The notes beneath the pieces were generated by a model. That model did no database searches. It was not told the DNA's origin and was given only the letters and a program-made list of their open reading frames with translations. DNA of 64,000 nt from contig NZ_RCCV01000003.1 in the NCBI RefSeq assembly GCF_003664255.1, forward strand, positions 682,001 to 746,000, read 5' to 3'. Below are positions 18,445 to 26,837 of this stretch, piece after piece. The stretch is from Micromonospora sp. M71_S20 (lineage in GTDB: Bacteria > Actinomycetota > Actinomycetes > Mycobacteriales > Micromonosporaceae). The translations under genes and the position numbers were made by a program. Positions within the stretch are counted from its first letter, which is position 1; each line of letters begins with the position of its first letter.

Positions 18445-20436
18445 GTGTCCAACTCGATGTCGGGCGGCGGCATGGCCGGTTGGAGCATGCTCCGATCGAT
18501 GCGCAACCGCGACGAGATCTCTACCCACCGGCTCAAGCGCGGGGTGGCCCGCCGGATTGTGGCCTTCGCCGGGCCCTACCGCCGGGACATCGTCGTCTTC
18601 CTGGTCACGGTGGTGCTGGCCGCGGTCATCGGCGTCGCCACCCCGGTGCTCGCCGGCGACGTGATCGACACGATCACCCGGGGCGGCACCGACGCCGGCA
18701 ACGCGGTGGTCCGGCTGGCCCTCGTCATCGCCGGGCTCGCGGTGGCCGACGCGCTGCTCTCCCTCGCCCAGCGGTGGTATTCGGCCCGCATCGGCGAGGG
18801 CATCATCCTCGACCTGCGCACCCGGGTCTACGACCACGTCCAGCGGATGCCGCTGCAGTTCTTCACCCGCACCCAGACCGGCGCGCTGGTCAGCCGGCTC
18901 AACAACGACGTGCTCGGTGCGCAGCGGGCGTTCACCTCGACCCTGTCCGGGGTGGTCAGCAACGTCATCCAGCTCGTGCTCACGGCCGCGGTGATGTTCA
19001 CCCTCTCCTGGCAGATCACCGCGCTCTCGCTGGTGCTGCTGCCGGTCTTCATCATCCCGGCCCGCCGGGTCGGCAAGCGGCTCGCCGAGATTACCCGGGA
19101 GTCCTACAACCTCGACGCGAAGATGAACGCGACGATGACCGAGCGGTTCGGCGTCTCGGGCGCGTTGCTGGTGAAGCTCTTCGGCCAGCCCGAGGTGGAG
19201 GCGCGCCGGTTCGCCGGGCGGGCCGAGCGGGTCCGCGACATCGGCATCCAGTCCGCGATGTACTCGCGGACCTTCTTCGTGGCGATGCTGCTGGTCGCCT
19301 CGCTGGCCCAGGCGCTCACCTACGGCCTCGGCGGATGGCTGGCGGTCACCGGCAACGTCAGCGCCGGCACCGTGGTGACCCTCGCATTGCTGCTCACCCG
19401 CCTCTACGGCCCGCTGACCGCGCTGTCCAACGTCCGGGTCGACGTGATGAGTGCGCTGGTCTCCTTCGACCGGGTCTTCGAGGTGCTCGACCTGAAGCCG
19501 ACGATCGAGGAGAAGCCCGACGCCGTGACGGTGCCCCGGGCCAGCGGCCGGGTCGAGTTCCGCGACGTCCGGTTCCGCTACCCCAGCGCCGCCGAGATCT
19601 CGCTCGCCTCCCTGGAGGAGGTCGCCGCCCTCGACCGTACGGTCAACGAGCCCGTGCTCAAGGGCGTCTCGTTCGCGGTGGAGCCGGGGCAGATGGTGGC
19701 GCTGGTCGGCCCCTCCGGCGCCGGCAAGTCGACGCTGTCGATGCTGATCTCCCGCATCTACGACGTCACCGACGGGCAGGTGCTGGTCGGCGGGGTCGAC
19801 GTCCGCGACGCCACCCTCGCCTCGCTGCGCGACGAGATCGGCGTGGTCACCCAGGATTCGCACCTGTTCCACGAGACCATCGCCGAGAACCTGCGCTACG
19901 CCAGGCCCGACGCCACCGACGACGAGATCTGGGCGGCCCTGGCCGGGGCGCAGGTCGCCGACCTGGTCCGGTCGCTGCCGGAAGGGCTGGAGACCCTCGT
20001 CGGCGAGCGCGGCTACCGCTTCTCCGGCGGCGAGAAGCAGCGCATCGCCATCGCCCGTCTGCTGCTCAAGGCCCCGTCGATCGTGATCCTCGACGAGGCG
20101 ACGGCGCACCTTGACTCGGAGAGCGAGGCCGCCGTGCAGCGGGCGCTGTCGGTGGCGCTGACCGGGCGTACCGCGCTGGTGATCGCGCACCGGCTCTCGA
20201 CCGTCCGCGACGCCGACCAGATCCTGGTGCTCGACGACGGGCGGATCGTCGAGCGGGGGCGACACGAGGAACTGGTGGCCGTGGGCGGGCTCTACGCCGA
20301 GCTCTACCGCACCCAGTTCGCGGTCGCCGACTCGCCCACCCCGTACGCCGACGCGACCGGGCCCGAGCCGGTGGCCGTGCCGCCGCTGCGGCCCTACCTC
20401 GCCGACGAGGCGCTGCCGCCGGCTGCGGCCAACTGA
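18445..20436 (+). CDS. ABC exporter, fused membrane and ATPase domains
   Basis: A 663-residue type I exporter half-transporter: an N-terminal six-helix domain (about 40-330) and an ATPase domain (about 370-600) with Walker A GPSGAGKST, signature FSGGEKQR and Walker B IVILDEATAHLD. Such proteins form homodimers exporting drugs, lipids or peptides; the substrate cannot be read. The GTG at 18445 is preferred because GGAGG lies five bases upstream; the GTG at 18439 overlaps that site. The last codons (LPPAAAN-stop) lie inside the first copy of a 26-bp tandem repeat. Confidence 0.93.
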   Translation: MSNSMSGGGMAGWSMLRSMRNRDEISTHRLKRGVARRIVAFAGPYRRDIVVFLVTVVLAAVIGVATPVLAGDVIDTITRGGTDAGNAVVRLALVIAGLAVADALLSLAQRWYSARIGEGIILDLRTRVYDHVQRMPLQFFTRTQTGALVSRLNNDVLGAQRAFTSTLSGVVSNVIQLVLTAAVMFTLSWQITALSLVLLPVFIIPARRVGKRLAEITRESYNLDAKMNATMTERFGVSGALLVKLFGQPEVEARRFAGRAERVRDIGIQSAMYSRTFFVAMLLVASLAQALTYGLGGWLAVTGNVSAGTVVTLALLLTRLYGPLTALSNVRVDVMSALVSFDRVFEVLDLKPTIEEKPDAVTVPRASGRVEFRDVRFRYPSAAEISLASLEEVAALDRTVNEPVLKGVSFAVEPGQMVALVGPSGAGKSTLSMLISRIYDVTDGQVLVGGVDVRDATLASLRDEIGVVTQDSHLFHETIAENLRYARPDATDDEIWAALAGAQVADLVRSLPEGLETLVGERGYRFSGGEKQRIAIARLLLKAPSIVILDEATAHLDSESEAAVQRALSVALTGRTALVIAHRLSTVRDADQILVLDDGRIVERGRHEELVAVGGLYAELYRTQFAVADSPTPYADATGPEPVAVPPLRPYLADEALPPAAAN

Positions 20437-20516
20437 CGCTGCCGCCGGCTGCGGCCAACTGACGCTGCCGCCGGCTGCGGCCAACTGACGGCTGCCGCCG
20501 GCTGCGGCCAACTGAT
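20412..20516. repeat. Tandem repeat, four 26-bp units spanning the ABC exporter stop
   Basis: Units at 20412-20437, 20438-20463, 20464-20489 and 20491-20516 are almost identical; each contains GCCGCCGGCTGCGGCCAACT followed by TGA. One base is inserted before the fourth copy, and a decayed fifth start follows. The first unit encodes the end and stop of the ABC exporter, so the repeats expanded downstream from coding sequence. There are no spacers, so it is not a CRISPR. Confidence 0.9.
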
Positions 20517-20542
20517 GCTGCAGCCGCCAACCGACACGCGCC

Positions 20543-21169
20543 TCAGCCGGCGGCGACCGCCGCCCGCAACTCCCCGAAGGCGGCGCCGAGCGTCTCGGGG
20601 GTGAAGTGCGCGTTCAGGCCGCTGGGGTTGGGCAGCACCCAGAGCCGGGCGCCGGCCAGCCGCTGCGGCTGCGGCCCGAAGGCGGCCTTCGGCCGGGCGA
20701 ACCCGATTCGGTACGCGGTCACCCCGACCACGGCCACCCACCGGGGGTGCTGCCGCTCGACCTTGCCGGTGAGGATCTCCGCCCCCTCGACCAGCTCGGC
20801 CGGGGTCAGCTCGTCGGCGCGGGCGCTGGCCCGCGCGACCATGTTGCTGATGCCCAGCCCGTACCCGGGCAGCTCGTCCTGCTCGCTGGGATGCAGCAGC
20901 CGGGGCGTGAAGCCGCCCCGGTGCAGCGCGGGCCAGAACCGGTTGCCCGGCCGGGCGAAGTGCCACCCGGTCGCGGCCGACCACAGGCCCGGATTGATGC
21001 CCACGAAGAGCACGTCCAGGCCGGGGGCGATGACGTCGGGGATGGTGCGCTCGGCCGCCGCGGCGAGTTCCTCCCGCGTGGGCCGCGGATACCGCCCGGC
21101 CGCCTCCGCCGCCCGCCCCCGCCGCCGGGCGGGCGAGCCGGGACCCGGCCTGCCGGCGGACGCGGCCAT
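20543..21169 (-). CDS. mug: Mismatch-specific uracil-DNA glycosylase (Mug/TDG family)
   Basis: A 208-residue base-excision repair enzyme that removes uracil or thymine mispaired with guanine. The catalytic-site motif GINPG is at 57-61 with N59 in the place of the Mug active-site Asn; NRFWP follows at 76-80, and the DNA-intercalating/base-reading motif LPNPSGLNAHF is near the C-terminus. Its ATG overlaps the SDR stop by one base, so the two are co-translated. The N-terminal ~30 residues are a basic low-complexity extension. Confidence 0.92.
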   Translation of the reverse strand: MAASAGRPGPGSPARRRGRAAEAAGRYPRPTREELAAAAERTIPDVIAPGLDVLFVGINPGLWSAATGWHFARPGNRFWPALHRGGFTPRLLHPSEQDELPGYGLGISNMVARASARADELTPAELVEGAEILTGKVERQHPRWVAVVGVTAYRIGFARPKAAFGPQPQRLAGARLWVLPNPSGLNAHFTPETLGAAFGELRAAVAAG

Positions 21170-21936
21170 CACAGGCCCCGCAGCACGCCGCCGTCGACCG
21201 GCACGGTGACCCCGGTCAGGTAGCTCGCGGCGGGGGAGAGCACGAACGCGGCTACCCGACCGAACTCGGCCGGCGCGCCGATGCGGCGCAGCGGGATGGC
21301 GGCCTCGGCCTCCGCGCGGGCCCGTTCCGGGTCGCCGGTGGCGGCGAAGAGCTCCACGTTGCGGTCGGTCATGATCCGTCCGGGCAGCAGGCCGACCACC
21401 CGCACGCCCCGGGGCCCGTACTCGTCGGCGACGTCCTTGGCTATGCCCGCCAGGCCGGGCCGCAGGCCGTTGGAGATGCCCAGGCCGGGCACCGGCCCGC
21501 GCGCCGAGGTCGACAGCACCAGCCCGACCGCCCCGCCGTCGCCTCCGGCCAGGTTCTCGGCGACGGTGCGGACCATGCGTACGGTGCCGAGGAAGACCGT
21601 CTCGAAGGAGCGGCGCCACTGCTCGTCGGTGACCGAGGCGGCGCTGCCCGGCGGCGGCCCGCCGACCGAGACCAGCGCCCCGTCGAGCCGTCCGAAGTGC
21701 TCGCGGGCCGCGGCCACGAGGCGCTCCGGCGTCTGGGCGTCGGCCAGGTCGGCGGTGAGCCCGACCGCCCGCTCCGGCCCGCCGAGGCGCTGCGCGGCGG
21801 CGGCCACCGCGTCGGCGTCGCGGGCGGAGAGCACCACGCGGGCGCCGTCGGCGACGAGGCACTGCGCGGTGGCGAAGCCCAGCCCCCGGGAGGCGCCGGT
21901 CAGTACGTACACCCGATCGGTCAGTCCGAGATCCAT
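21169..21936 (-). CDS. SDR-fold oxidoreductase lacking the classical catalytic tyrosine
   Basis: A 255-residue short-chain dehydrogenase/reductase with the NAD(P) motif LTGASRGLGFATA at the N-terminus and the C-terminal LTGVTVPVDGG. In the active-site region (GISNGLRPGLAGIAK) the conserved lysine is present, but the residue four before it is Ala rather than Tyr, and no YxxxK is seen nearby. This Ser-Asn-x-Leu-Arg variant is known in a subgroup of bacterial SDRs. It is coupled to the downstream DNA glycosylase, though no shared pathway is obvious. Confidence 0.85.
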   Translation of the reverse strand: MDLGLTDRVYVLTGASRGLGFATAQCLVADGARVVLSARDADAVAAAAQRLGGPERAVGLTADLADAQTPERLVAAAREHFGRLDGALVSVGGPPPGSAASVTDEQWRRSFETVFLGTVRMVRTVAENLAGGDGGAVGLVLSTSARGPVPGLGISNGLRPGLAGIAKDVADEYGPRGVRVVGLLPGRIMTDRNVELFAATGDPERARAEAEAAIPLRRIGAPAEFGRVAAFVLSPAASYLTGVTVPVDGGVLRGL

Positions 21937-22003
21937 GCCGTCGATCCTGCCGCACCCGACCGGATCCGCCAGCGGGGCCCTCGGGCCGATGCGCGGCGGG
22001 CGG

Positions 22004-22450
22004 TCAGCGGCGGGCGGGACGCAGCAGGCGTACCCGACCGGCGACCTGGACCGCGACGGCCCCGCCGGCGCGCCCCCATGCCGGCAGCCGACGTGGGCGC
22101 GGCGGCCGGCGCCCGTCGTAGCGGTCGGCGGCCTCGCGCGCGGCCAGCTCCTCCGCGCCGAGCGGCGGCAGCGCGCCCCGGTCTCGCAGGTCGCGGGCCA
22201 GGTCCCAGCCGTCGCACACCGAGCCCCCGGTCGGCCGCCTCGCCGCCCACCGGGCGAAGGTCTCCGGCCACCGGGGGCCGAGTCCGGCGGCGAGCAGCGG
22301 CCAGTGCCGGGCCACCTCCCCGGCGCGCTTGCGCAGCAGCGCGGTCCCGGCGGCGGCGACCGTTGCCGGGTCGAAGCCCGCCGGCACCGGGCCGCCGGCG
22401 ACCAGCGCCGCCACCAGCGCCGCCTGCCGCTCGGCCAGGTCGCCGCTCAC
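22004..22450 (-). CDS. SCO6045-like partner of the DUF692 enzyme
   Basis: A 148-residue protein with a helical first half (LAERQAALVAALVAGGPVPAGFD, then ALLRKRAGEVARHWPLLAAGLG) and a basic Arg/Pro-rich C-terminus. Similar small proteins follow DUF692 genes in Streptomyces. Partner proteins of DUF692 (MNIO) enzymes usually recruit the precursor, and the location suggests that role, but no defined recognition domain can be seen. The GTG start at 22450 overlaps the DUF692 stop by four bases (GTGA), giving tight coupling. It is the last gene of the trio. Confidence 0.7.
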   Translation of the reverse strand: MSGDLAERQAALVAALVAGGPVPAGFDPATVAAAGTALLRKRAGEVARHWPLLAAGLGPRWPETFARWAARRPTGGSVCDGWDLARDLRDRGALPPLGAEELAAREAADRYDGRRPPRPRRLPAWGRAGGAVAVQVAGRVRLLRPARR

Positions 22451-23265
22451 GTCACCACCGGGAAGCCGGACGCGGCGGCGAGGGCGTCCAACTCGGCGCG
22501 GAGCGCCGTTGCGGGCGGGTAGTGCCCGTCGCGTTCCAGCAGGATGGCCGGCGGCCGGCGGCGGGCGCACAGCTCGCGCAGCAGGTCGAGCACCGCCGGG
22601 GGCACCGGATCGGTGTGCGTGTCGTGGTAGTAGCCGCCGTGGTCGGCGCCGCCCGCCACGTGCACGTAGGAGACCCGCTCCAGCGGCAGCCGGTCGAGCA
22701 GCACGAGCGGGTCGGTGCCCCGGTTGCGGGCGTTGGCGTACACGTTGGCGACGTCGAGCAGCAGGAACGCGCCGGTGCGGTCCAGGATCTCGGTGAGGAA
22801 GTCGGCCTCGTCCAGCTCGTCGTCGGGCCAGTCGAACAGGGCCGCGATCGGTTCCAGCGCGAGCGGCACCGGCAGCGCGGCCTGCGCGCGGGCGACGTTG
22901 GCGCAGACCGCGTCGACCGCCTCCCGGCTGCGGGGCAGTGGCAGCAGGTGACCGGCCTCGACGCCGCCGGCCCGGACGAAGGCGATGTGCTCGCTGACCA
23001 GCGGCGCCCCGACCAGCTCCGCCACCGCGCCCAGGTGGGCGACGCGCGCCGGGTCGACCGGTTCCGCGCCGCCGAGGGAGAGTCGCACGCCGTGCGGTAC
23101 GACCGTCACGCCGCGCTCCCGCAGCGCGGCCAGCCCGGCGGGCGGGGGCCCGGTCGCGGCGACGCTCTCCGCGACCACCTCCACGAAGCGCAGCCCGGGC
23201 AGGTCGGCGACGAACCCCGCGATCTCGGGCCGCCAGCCGATGCCCACGCCGGCGGGGCCGGTCAT
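22447..23265 (-). CDS. DUF692 family protein, MNIO-type multinuclear iron oxidase
   Basis: A 272-residue TIM-barrel protein of the DUF692 family, now known as multinuclear non-haem iron-dependent oxidative enzymes that modify cysteine and other residues in peptide precursors (MbnB, TglH). Candidate metal ligands are visible in the family order: H in HGVRLSLGG, H in SEHIAF, E in LALEPIA, D/N in LLLDVANVYANARN, H in YVHVAGG, H in HDTHTDPVP and E in LLERDGHYP. The ATG overlaps the upstream membrane-protein stop by four bases, and its own stop overlaps the next start. Placement right behind a Cys-tailed protein points to that protein as substrate. Confidence 0.88.
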   Translation of the reverse strand: MTGPAGVGIGWRPEIAGFVADLPGLRFVEVVAESVAATGPPPAGLAALRERGVTVVPHGVRLSLGGAEPVDPARVAHLGAVAELVGAPLVSEHIAFVRAGGVEAGHLLPLPRSREAVDAVCANVARAQAALPVPLALEPIAALFDWPDDELDEADFLTEILDRTGAFLLLDVANVYANARNRGTDPLVLLDRLPLERVSYVHVAGGADHGGYYHDTHTDPVPPAVLDLLRELCARRRPPAILLERDGHYPPATALRAELDALAAASGFPVVT

Positions 23266-24170
23266 CCGCCGCACCCGCCTCCGCCGCAACCCCCGCCTCC
23301 GCCGCACGAGCTGCCCCCGCTGCACGAGCTGCCGCCGCCGCACCCGCCGCCGGAGGAGGCGCCGGAGCCGCTGATCGCCTGGCGCTGGATCTCGGCCTGG
23401 CTGGCGAAGCCGGGGTCCATGGCGTAGAGCGACGCGGTGCCGAACAGCGCGACCCCCATCGCGGCGCCGGCCGCGCCGTAGGTGGCGTAGGCGGGGGTTG
23501 CGGCGGGCGCGAGATAGGTGTGCCGACGCCGCAGGTCGCGCAGGGCCCGGGTGGCGGCGCGGGTGCGCCACGGCACCCGGTGCAGGAGGACGGCCACGAC
23601 GATCAGCGGGACCTGGCTCAGCACGAGCCAGCCCACCGGGCGGTCGTTGCCCAGGCCCGCGAAGATGCGCAACACGCCGACCAGCAGCAGGGCGGAGAGC
23701 AGGAACGCGCCCCGGCGCAGCGCGGCCCGGTCGGCCGGTGCGAGCGCGAGCCCGCGCTGCTCCAGACTCGTCCTGAGCTGGTCGAGCGCCCGGCGGACCC
23801 ACTCGTCACGGGCCAGTTCCCGGGTGGTGGCGTTGCGCCCGGCGGCCAGGTGGACGGCCTGGTCGAGCGGCGTGATCCCGGCCGGCAGCGGACCGCCGGT
23901 GGTGAGCCGCCGGTCCGGGCGTACGCCTATGGCCCCGCTGCTGCGCAGCCCGCCGAGCGAGGCCCAGATCGCCAGCTGCTGCCCGCCGTTGAGGTAGGCG
24001 ACCTGCTGCGGGCCGAGCTGACCCAGGTCGCCCACCTGTGGCCCGGCGAGGACCGAGAGCCGGTGGACGACCGTGCCGACGATGATCACGACGGCGGCGA
24101 GGAGATAGACCCCGAGGAAGGCGGGACCGGAGATGCCCCAGGTGTCACCAGGTGCGGCGAGGACGGTCAT
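23262..24170 (-). CDS. TIGR04222-like membrane protein with Gly/Ser/Cys-rich tail
   Basis: A 302-residue membrane protein with about four hydrophobic segments (near 15-37, 150-166, 172-192 and 226-245) and a soluble loop between the first and second. It matches my memory of the TIGR04222 domain family, in which a conserved membrane part is followed by a low-complexity tail. The last ~35 residues are almost only Gly, Ser and Cys and hold five cysteines; I see no cysteine anywhere else in the protein. The start has AGGAG six bases upstream. Being co-translated with a DUF692 enzyme suggests that the tail is modified. Confidence 0.8.
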   Translation of the reverse strand: MTVLAAPGDTWGISGPAFLGVYLLAAVVIIVGTVVHRLSVLAGPQVGDLGQLGPQQVAYLNGGQQLAIWASLGGLRSSGAIGVRPDRRLTTGGPLPAGITPLDQAVHLAAGRNATTRELARDEWVRRALDQLRTSLEQRGLALAPADRAALRRGAFLLSALLLVGVLRIFAGLGNDRPVGWLVLSQVPLIVVAVLLHRVPWRTRAATRALRDLRRRHTYLAPAATPAYATYGAAGAAMGVALFGTASLYAMDPGFASQAEIQRQAISGSGASSGGGCGGGSSCSGGSSCGGGGGCGGGGCGG

Positions 24171-24297
24171 GTGCTGCTCCTGTCGGGCGAGGGGGATCGC
24201 GACCCAATTGTGGAGCAGGCCCGCCAGGGCGGACCCACCGCGTGGACCGAGTTACCGGACCGATACGCAGCGGCGCGAGGGCGGCCGGTGGGGCAGG

Positions 24298-24870
24298 TCA
24301 GCGGCGGCGGACGGCCTCCTCGACCAGGTCGAGCACCGGGCCGAGGTCGCCGGCTGGACGGCCCATCGCCAGGTGCAGCACCAGGCCGTCGTAGGCGAGT
24401 TCGAGGAACTGCGCCAGCACGTCGATCGGCACGTCCTCGCGGAGCACGCCCGCCTCCCGCTGCCGGGCCAGTCGGTCGCGGGTCGCCTCGGCGATCGCCG
24501 CCGACCGCTCCGCCCACCGCTTGGCGAACGCCGGGTCGGTCCGCAGCCGCCGGGAAACCTCGAGCTGGCTGCCCAGCCAGCCGGTGGTGTCGGGGGAGAC
24601 CGCGCCGGCCAGCAGGTCCCGCATGACCTGGACCAGGCCGTTGCGGGCCACCGTCTCCACCATGGCCGCGGCGTCGTCCTCGGCCACCGCCAGGAAGAGC
24701 GAGTCCTTGTCGCGGAAGTGGTGGAAGATCGCGCCCCGGGACAGCCGGGTGGCCTCCTCCAGCCTGCGGACCGTGGCGCCCTCGTAGCCGTGCCGGGCGA
24801 AACACGCCCGCGCGGCGGCGAGGATCTCCTGCCGGCGCGCGTCGAGCTGGTCCTGACTTACTCTGGGCAC
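24298..24870 (-). CDS. acnR: TetR-family regulator, AcnR-like
   Basis: A 190-residue TetR regulator whose N-terminus (PRVSQDQLDARRQEIL, then YEGATVRRLEEATRLSRGAIFHHFRDKDSLF) closely resembles AcnR, the aconitase repressor of corynebacteria (188 residues). The GTG at 24870 gives the same start as that family; seven extra codons upstream are open but unlikely. In corynebacteria acnR lies next to acn; here the aconitase gene is about 14 kb away, yet a 19-bp site just upstream of acnR is repeated with 17 of 19 matches upstream of acnA. This supports the name and implies autoregulation. Confidence 0.75.
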   Translation of the reverse strand: MPRVSQDQLDARRQEILAAARACFARHGYEGATVRRLEEATRLSRGAIFHHFRDKDSLFLAVAEDDAAAMVETVARNGLVQVMRDLLAGAVSPDTTGWLGSQLEVSRRLRTDPAFAKRWAERSAAIAEATRDRLARQREAGVLREDVPIDVLAQFLELAYDGLVLHLAMGRPAGDLGPVLDLVEEAVRRR

Positions 24871-24903
24871 GGGTCGATCGTGACAGCTCACCCCCGGCTA
24901 TGC

Positions 24904-24922
24904 AAACCGTACGTACGGCTTG
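24904..24922. promoter_or_regulatory. Candidate AcnR operator beside acnR
   Basis: AAACCGTACGTACGGCTTG contains the perfect 12-bp palindrome CCGTACGTACGG (24907-24918). It lies between the divergent acnR-like gene and the nitrilase-family gene and could control both. The same site with two changes is at 41038-41056. Confidence 0.65.
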
Positions 24923-24973
24923 GGTGACCGCGTAAATGATCATCGTGTGCGCGGCGCCGGTTAGGATCGGCCC

Positions 24974-25843
24974 GTGACGCCACTCCCCACCGCCGTCGCG
25001 GTCCCCGCCGCACCGCTGACCGTCGCGGCCGTGCAGGCCGAGCCCGTCCCCGGCGACGTGGCCGGCAACGCGGCGAGCGCCGCCCGGCTGGTCCGCCGCG
25101 CCACGGAGCGGGGTGCCCGGGTGACCGTGCTGCCCGAGCTCTTCCTGCCCGCGTACCACCTGCCGACGCTCGCGGCCGATCCGGCCGGCACCGACGTCGC
25201 GGCCGACGCGGCGGGCGCGGTGACCGACCCGCGGCTGGACCCGCTGCGCGAGGCGGCCCGCGACGGCGGCGGCGCCGCGGTGGTCGGCGCCGCGGTCCGG
25301 CACCCGGACGGCCGGCGGACGATCTCCGCCCTGCTGGTCGACCGCGCCGGCGAGGTCCGCGTCGGATACGACAAGCAGCAGCTGTGGAGCGGCGAGCGGG
25401 AGCTGTTCGTCGCCGGCGACCGGGGTGCCACCCTGCTCGTCGACGACTGGCGGCTCGGGATCGGCATCTGCTACGACGGCTGCTTCCCCGAGCACGGCCG
25501 GGCCGCGGCGGCCGACGGGGCGCACGGCTACCTCTGCCCGAGCGGCTACCTGGCCGGCTCCGAGCACCGCCGCGACCTCTACTACGCCGCCCGCGCGCTG
25601 GACAACACGATGTACGTGGTGTTCGCCAACCTCGTCGGCGGCGCCGACCCGTGGCGGTTCAACGGCGGCGCGGCGGTCTACGACCCGGAGGGGCGGCCGC
25701 TGGCCCGGGGCGCGGACACCGGCGAGGCCGTGCTGGTCGTCGCGCTCGCCCCGGAGGCCCTCGCGGCGACCCGGGCCGCCCACTGCATGCTGCTCGACCG
25801 CCTGCCCCACCAGGGCGGCGCCCGTTCGGCGCTGCCGGCCTGA
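24974..25843 (+). CDS. Nitrilase-superfamily carbon-nitrogen hydrolase
   Basis: A 289-residue enzyme of the nitrilase/amidase fold with the Glu-Lys-Cys triad E55 (LPELFLP), K134 (YDKQQLW) and C166 (GICYDGCFPE). It hydrolyses an amide or related C-N bond; the substrate is not evident. It is divergent from the acnR-like regulator, with the palindromic operator between them, so it may share its control. The GTG start at 24974 leaves a short Pro/Ala-rich lead before the domain. Confidence 0.87.
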   Translation: MTPLPTAVAVPAAPLTVAAVQAEPVPGDVAGNAASAARLVRRATERGARVTVLPELFLPAYHLPTLAADPAGTDVAADAAGAVTDPRLDPLREAARDGGGAAVVGAAVRHPDGRRTISALLVDRAGEVRVGYDKQQLWSGERELFVAGDRGATLLVDDWRLGIGICYDGCFPEHGRAAAADGAHGYLCPSGYLAGSEHRRDLYYAARALDNTMYVVFANLVGGADPWRFNGGAAVYDPEGRPLARGADTGEAVLVVALAPEALAATRAAHCMLLDRLPHQGGARSALPA

Positions 25844-25901
25844 CGGCGCCGGGAGGGGCCGGCACTGTCGGCGGGCGGTCGTGCTCCCGTAGGGTGCCCG
25901 A

Positions 25902-26546
25902 GTGCCGCTGCTCCTGCTGGACCTGGACAACACGCTGCTCGACCGGGCCGGTCCGTTCCGCGCCTGGGGCGAGCGTTTCCTGGCCGGTGTCGGCGCGCCG
26001 CCGACCGACATCGACTGGCTGCTGTCCATCGACGCCGACGGGCTGACCGACCGGTGGGACGTGGCCGACGCCGTGCGTGACCGGTACGGGCTGCGGATGC
26101 CGTCCATCGACCTGGTCGAGGAGCTGCACGACGGCGTGGTGGCCAACATCCGGCTCCATCCGCTGGTCGCCTGCGCGCTGCGGATCGCCGACGAGGCCGG
26201 CTGGACACCCGTGGTGGTCAGCAACGGCGGGGTACGCCAGCAGGAGGCCATGATCCGGCGTACCGGGCTGGACCGCTACGTCGCCGACTGGGTCATCTCC
26301 GAGGAGGTCGGCGTCAGCAAGCCCAACCCGAGGATCTTCGCGCTGGCCGCCCGGCGGGTACGGCTGCCCCTGCGCGGCGCCTGGGTGGTCGGCGACGGCC
26401 CGGAGGTGGACATCGGGGGCGCCGCCGCCGTGGGCCTGCCCAGCGTGTGGCTGCACCGGGGGCGGAGCTGGGTCGACGACCGGTTCGCCCCCACCCGCAC
26501 GGCGGACGGCGTGATCGCCGCCGTCGCGACGGTGCTCGCCGGCTGA
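25902..26546 (+). CDS. HAD-superfamily hydrolase
   Basis: A 214-residue cytosolic HAD phosphatase with motif I D7-L-D9-N-T, motif II in VVVSNGG, the lysine in SEEVGVSKPNP and motif IV in WVVGDGPEVDIGG. It resembles small sugar-phosphate or nucleotide phosphatases; the substrate is unassigned. Start is a GTG, 58 bases after the hydrolase, and the two may form one transcript. Confidence 0.87.
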   Translation: MPLLLLDLDNTLLDRAGPFRAWGERFLAGVGAPPTDIDWLLSIDADGLTDRWDVADAVRDRYGLRMPSIDLVEELHDGVVANIRLHPLVACALRIADEAGWTPVVVSNGGVRQQEAMIRRTGLDRYVADWVISEEVGVSKPNPRIFALAARRVRLPLRGAWVVGDGPEVDIGGAAAVGLPSVWLHRGRSWVDDRFAPTRTADGVIAAVATVLAG

Positions 26547-26837
26547 CGCAGGCGCCGCCCGCCGCCCGCCCGCCGACGCGGTGGCTGGTCACGGTCCCTG
26601 CGCCGGAGCGGGGTCGGACGTGGTGCCGGGCCGGGCGGCGGGGTGCCGGCCGGGGCCGGGCGTGGGTGCCGGGCCGGACGTAATTCGGTTGACCGGGGTG
26701 GCGTCGGCCCGTGAGCATGGTCGGCGCATCGTGCAACCGGGCCCGCGCCCGGTCGAGGAGAGGGGGTCGGTCATGGCCGTCTTCGCAGGTCGCTTCCACC
26801 TGCCCCCATCAGCCTCGAGCAAGGGATCACCACCGCA

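Noticed and set aside
20412..20516. Possible CRISPR array
   Set aside because: The repeats are directly adjacent with no spacers, and the first unit is coding sequence. No cas genes are in the window.
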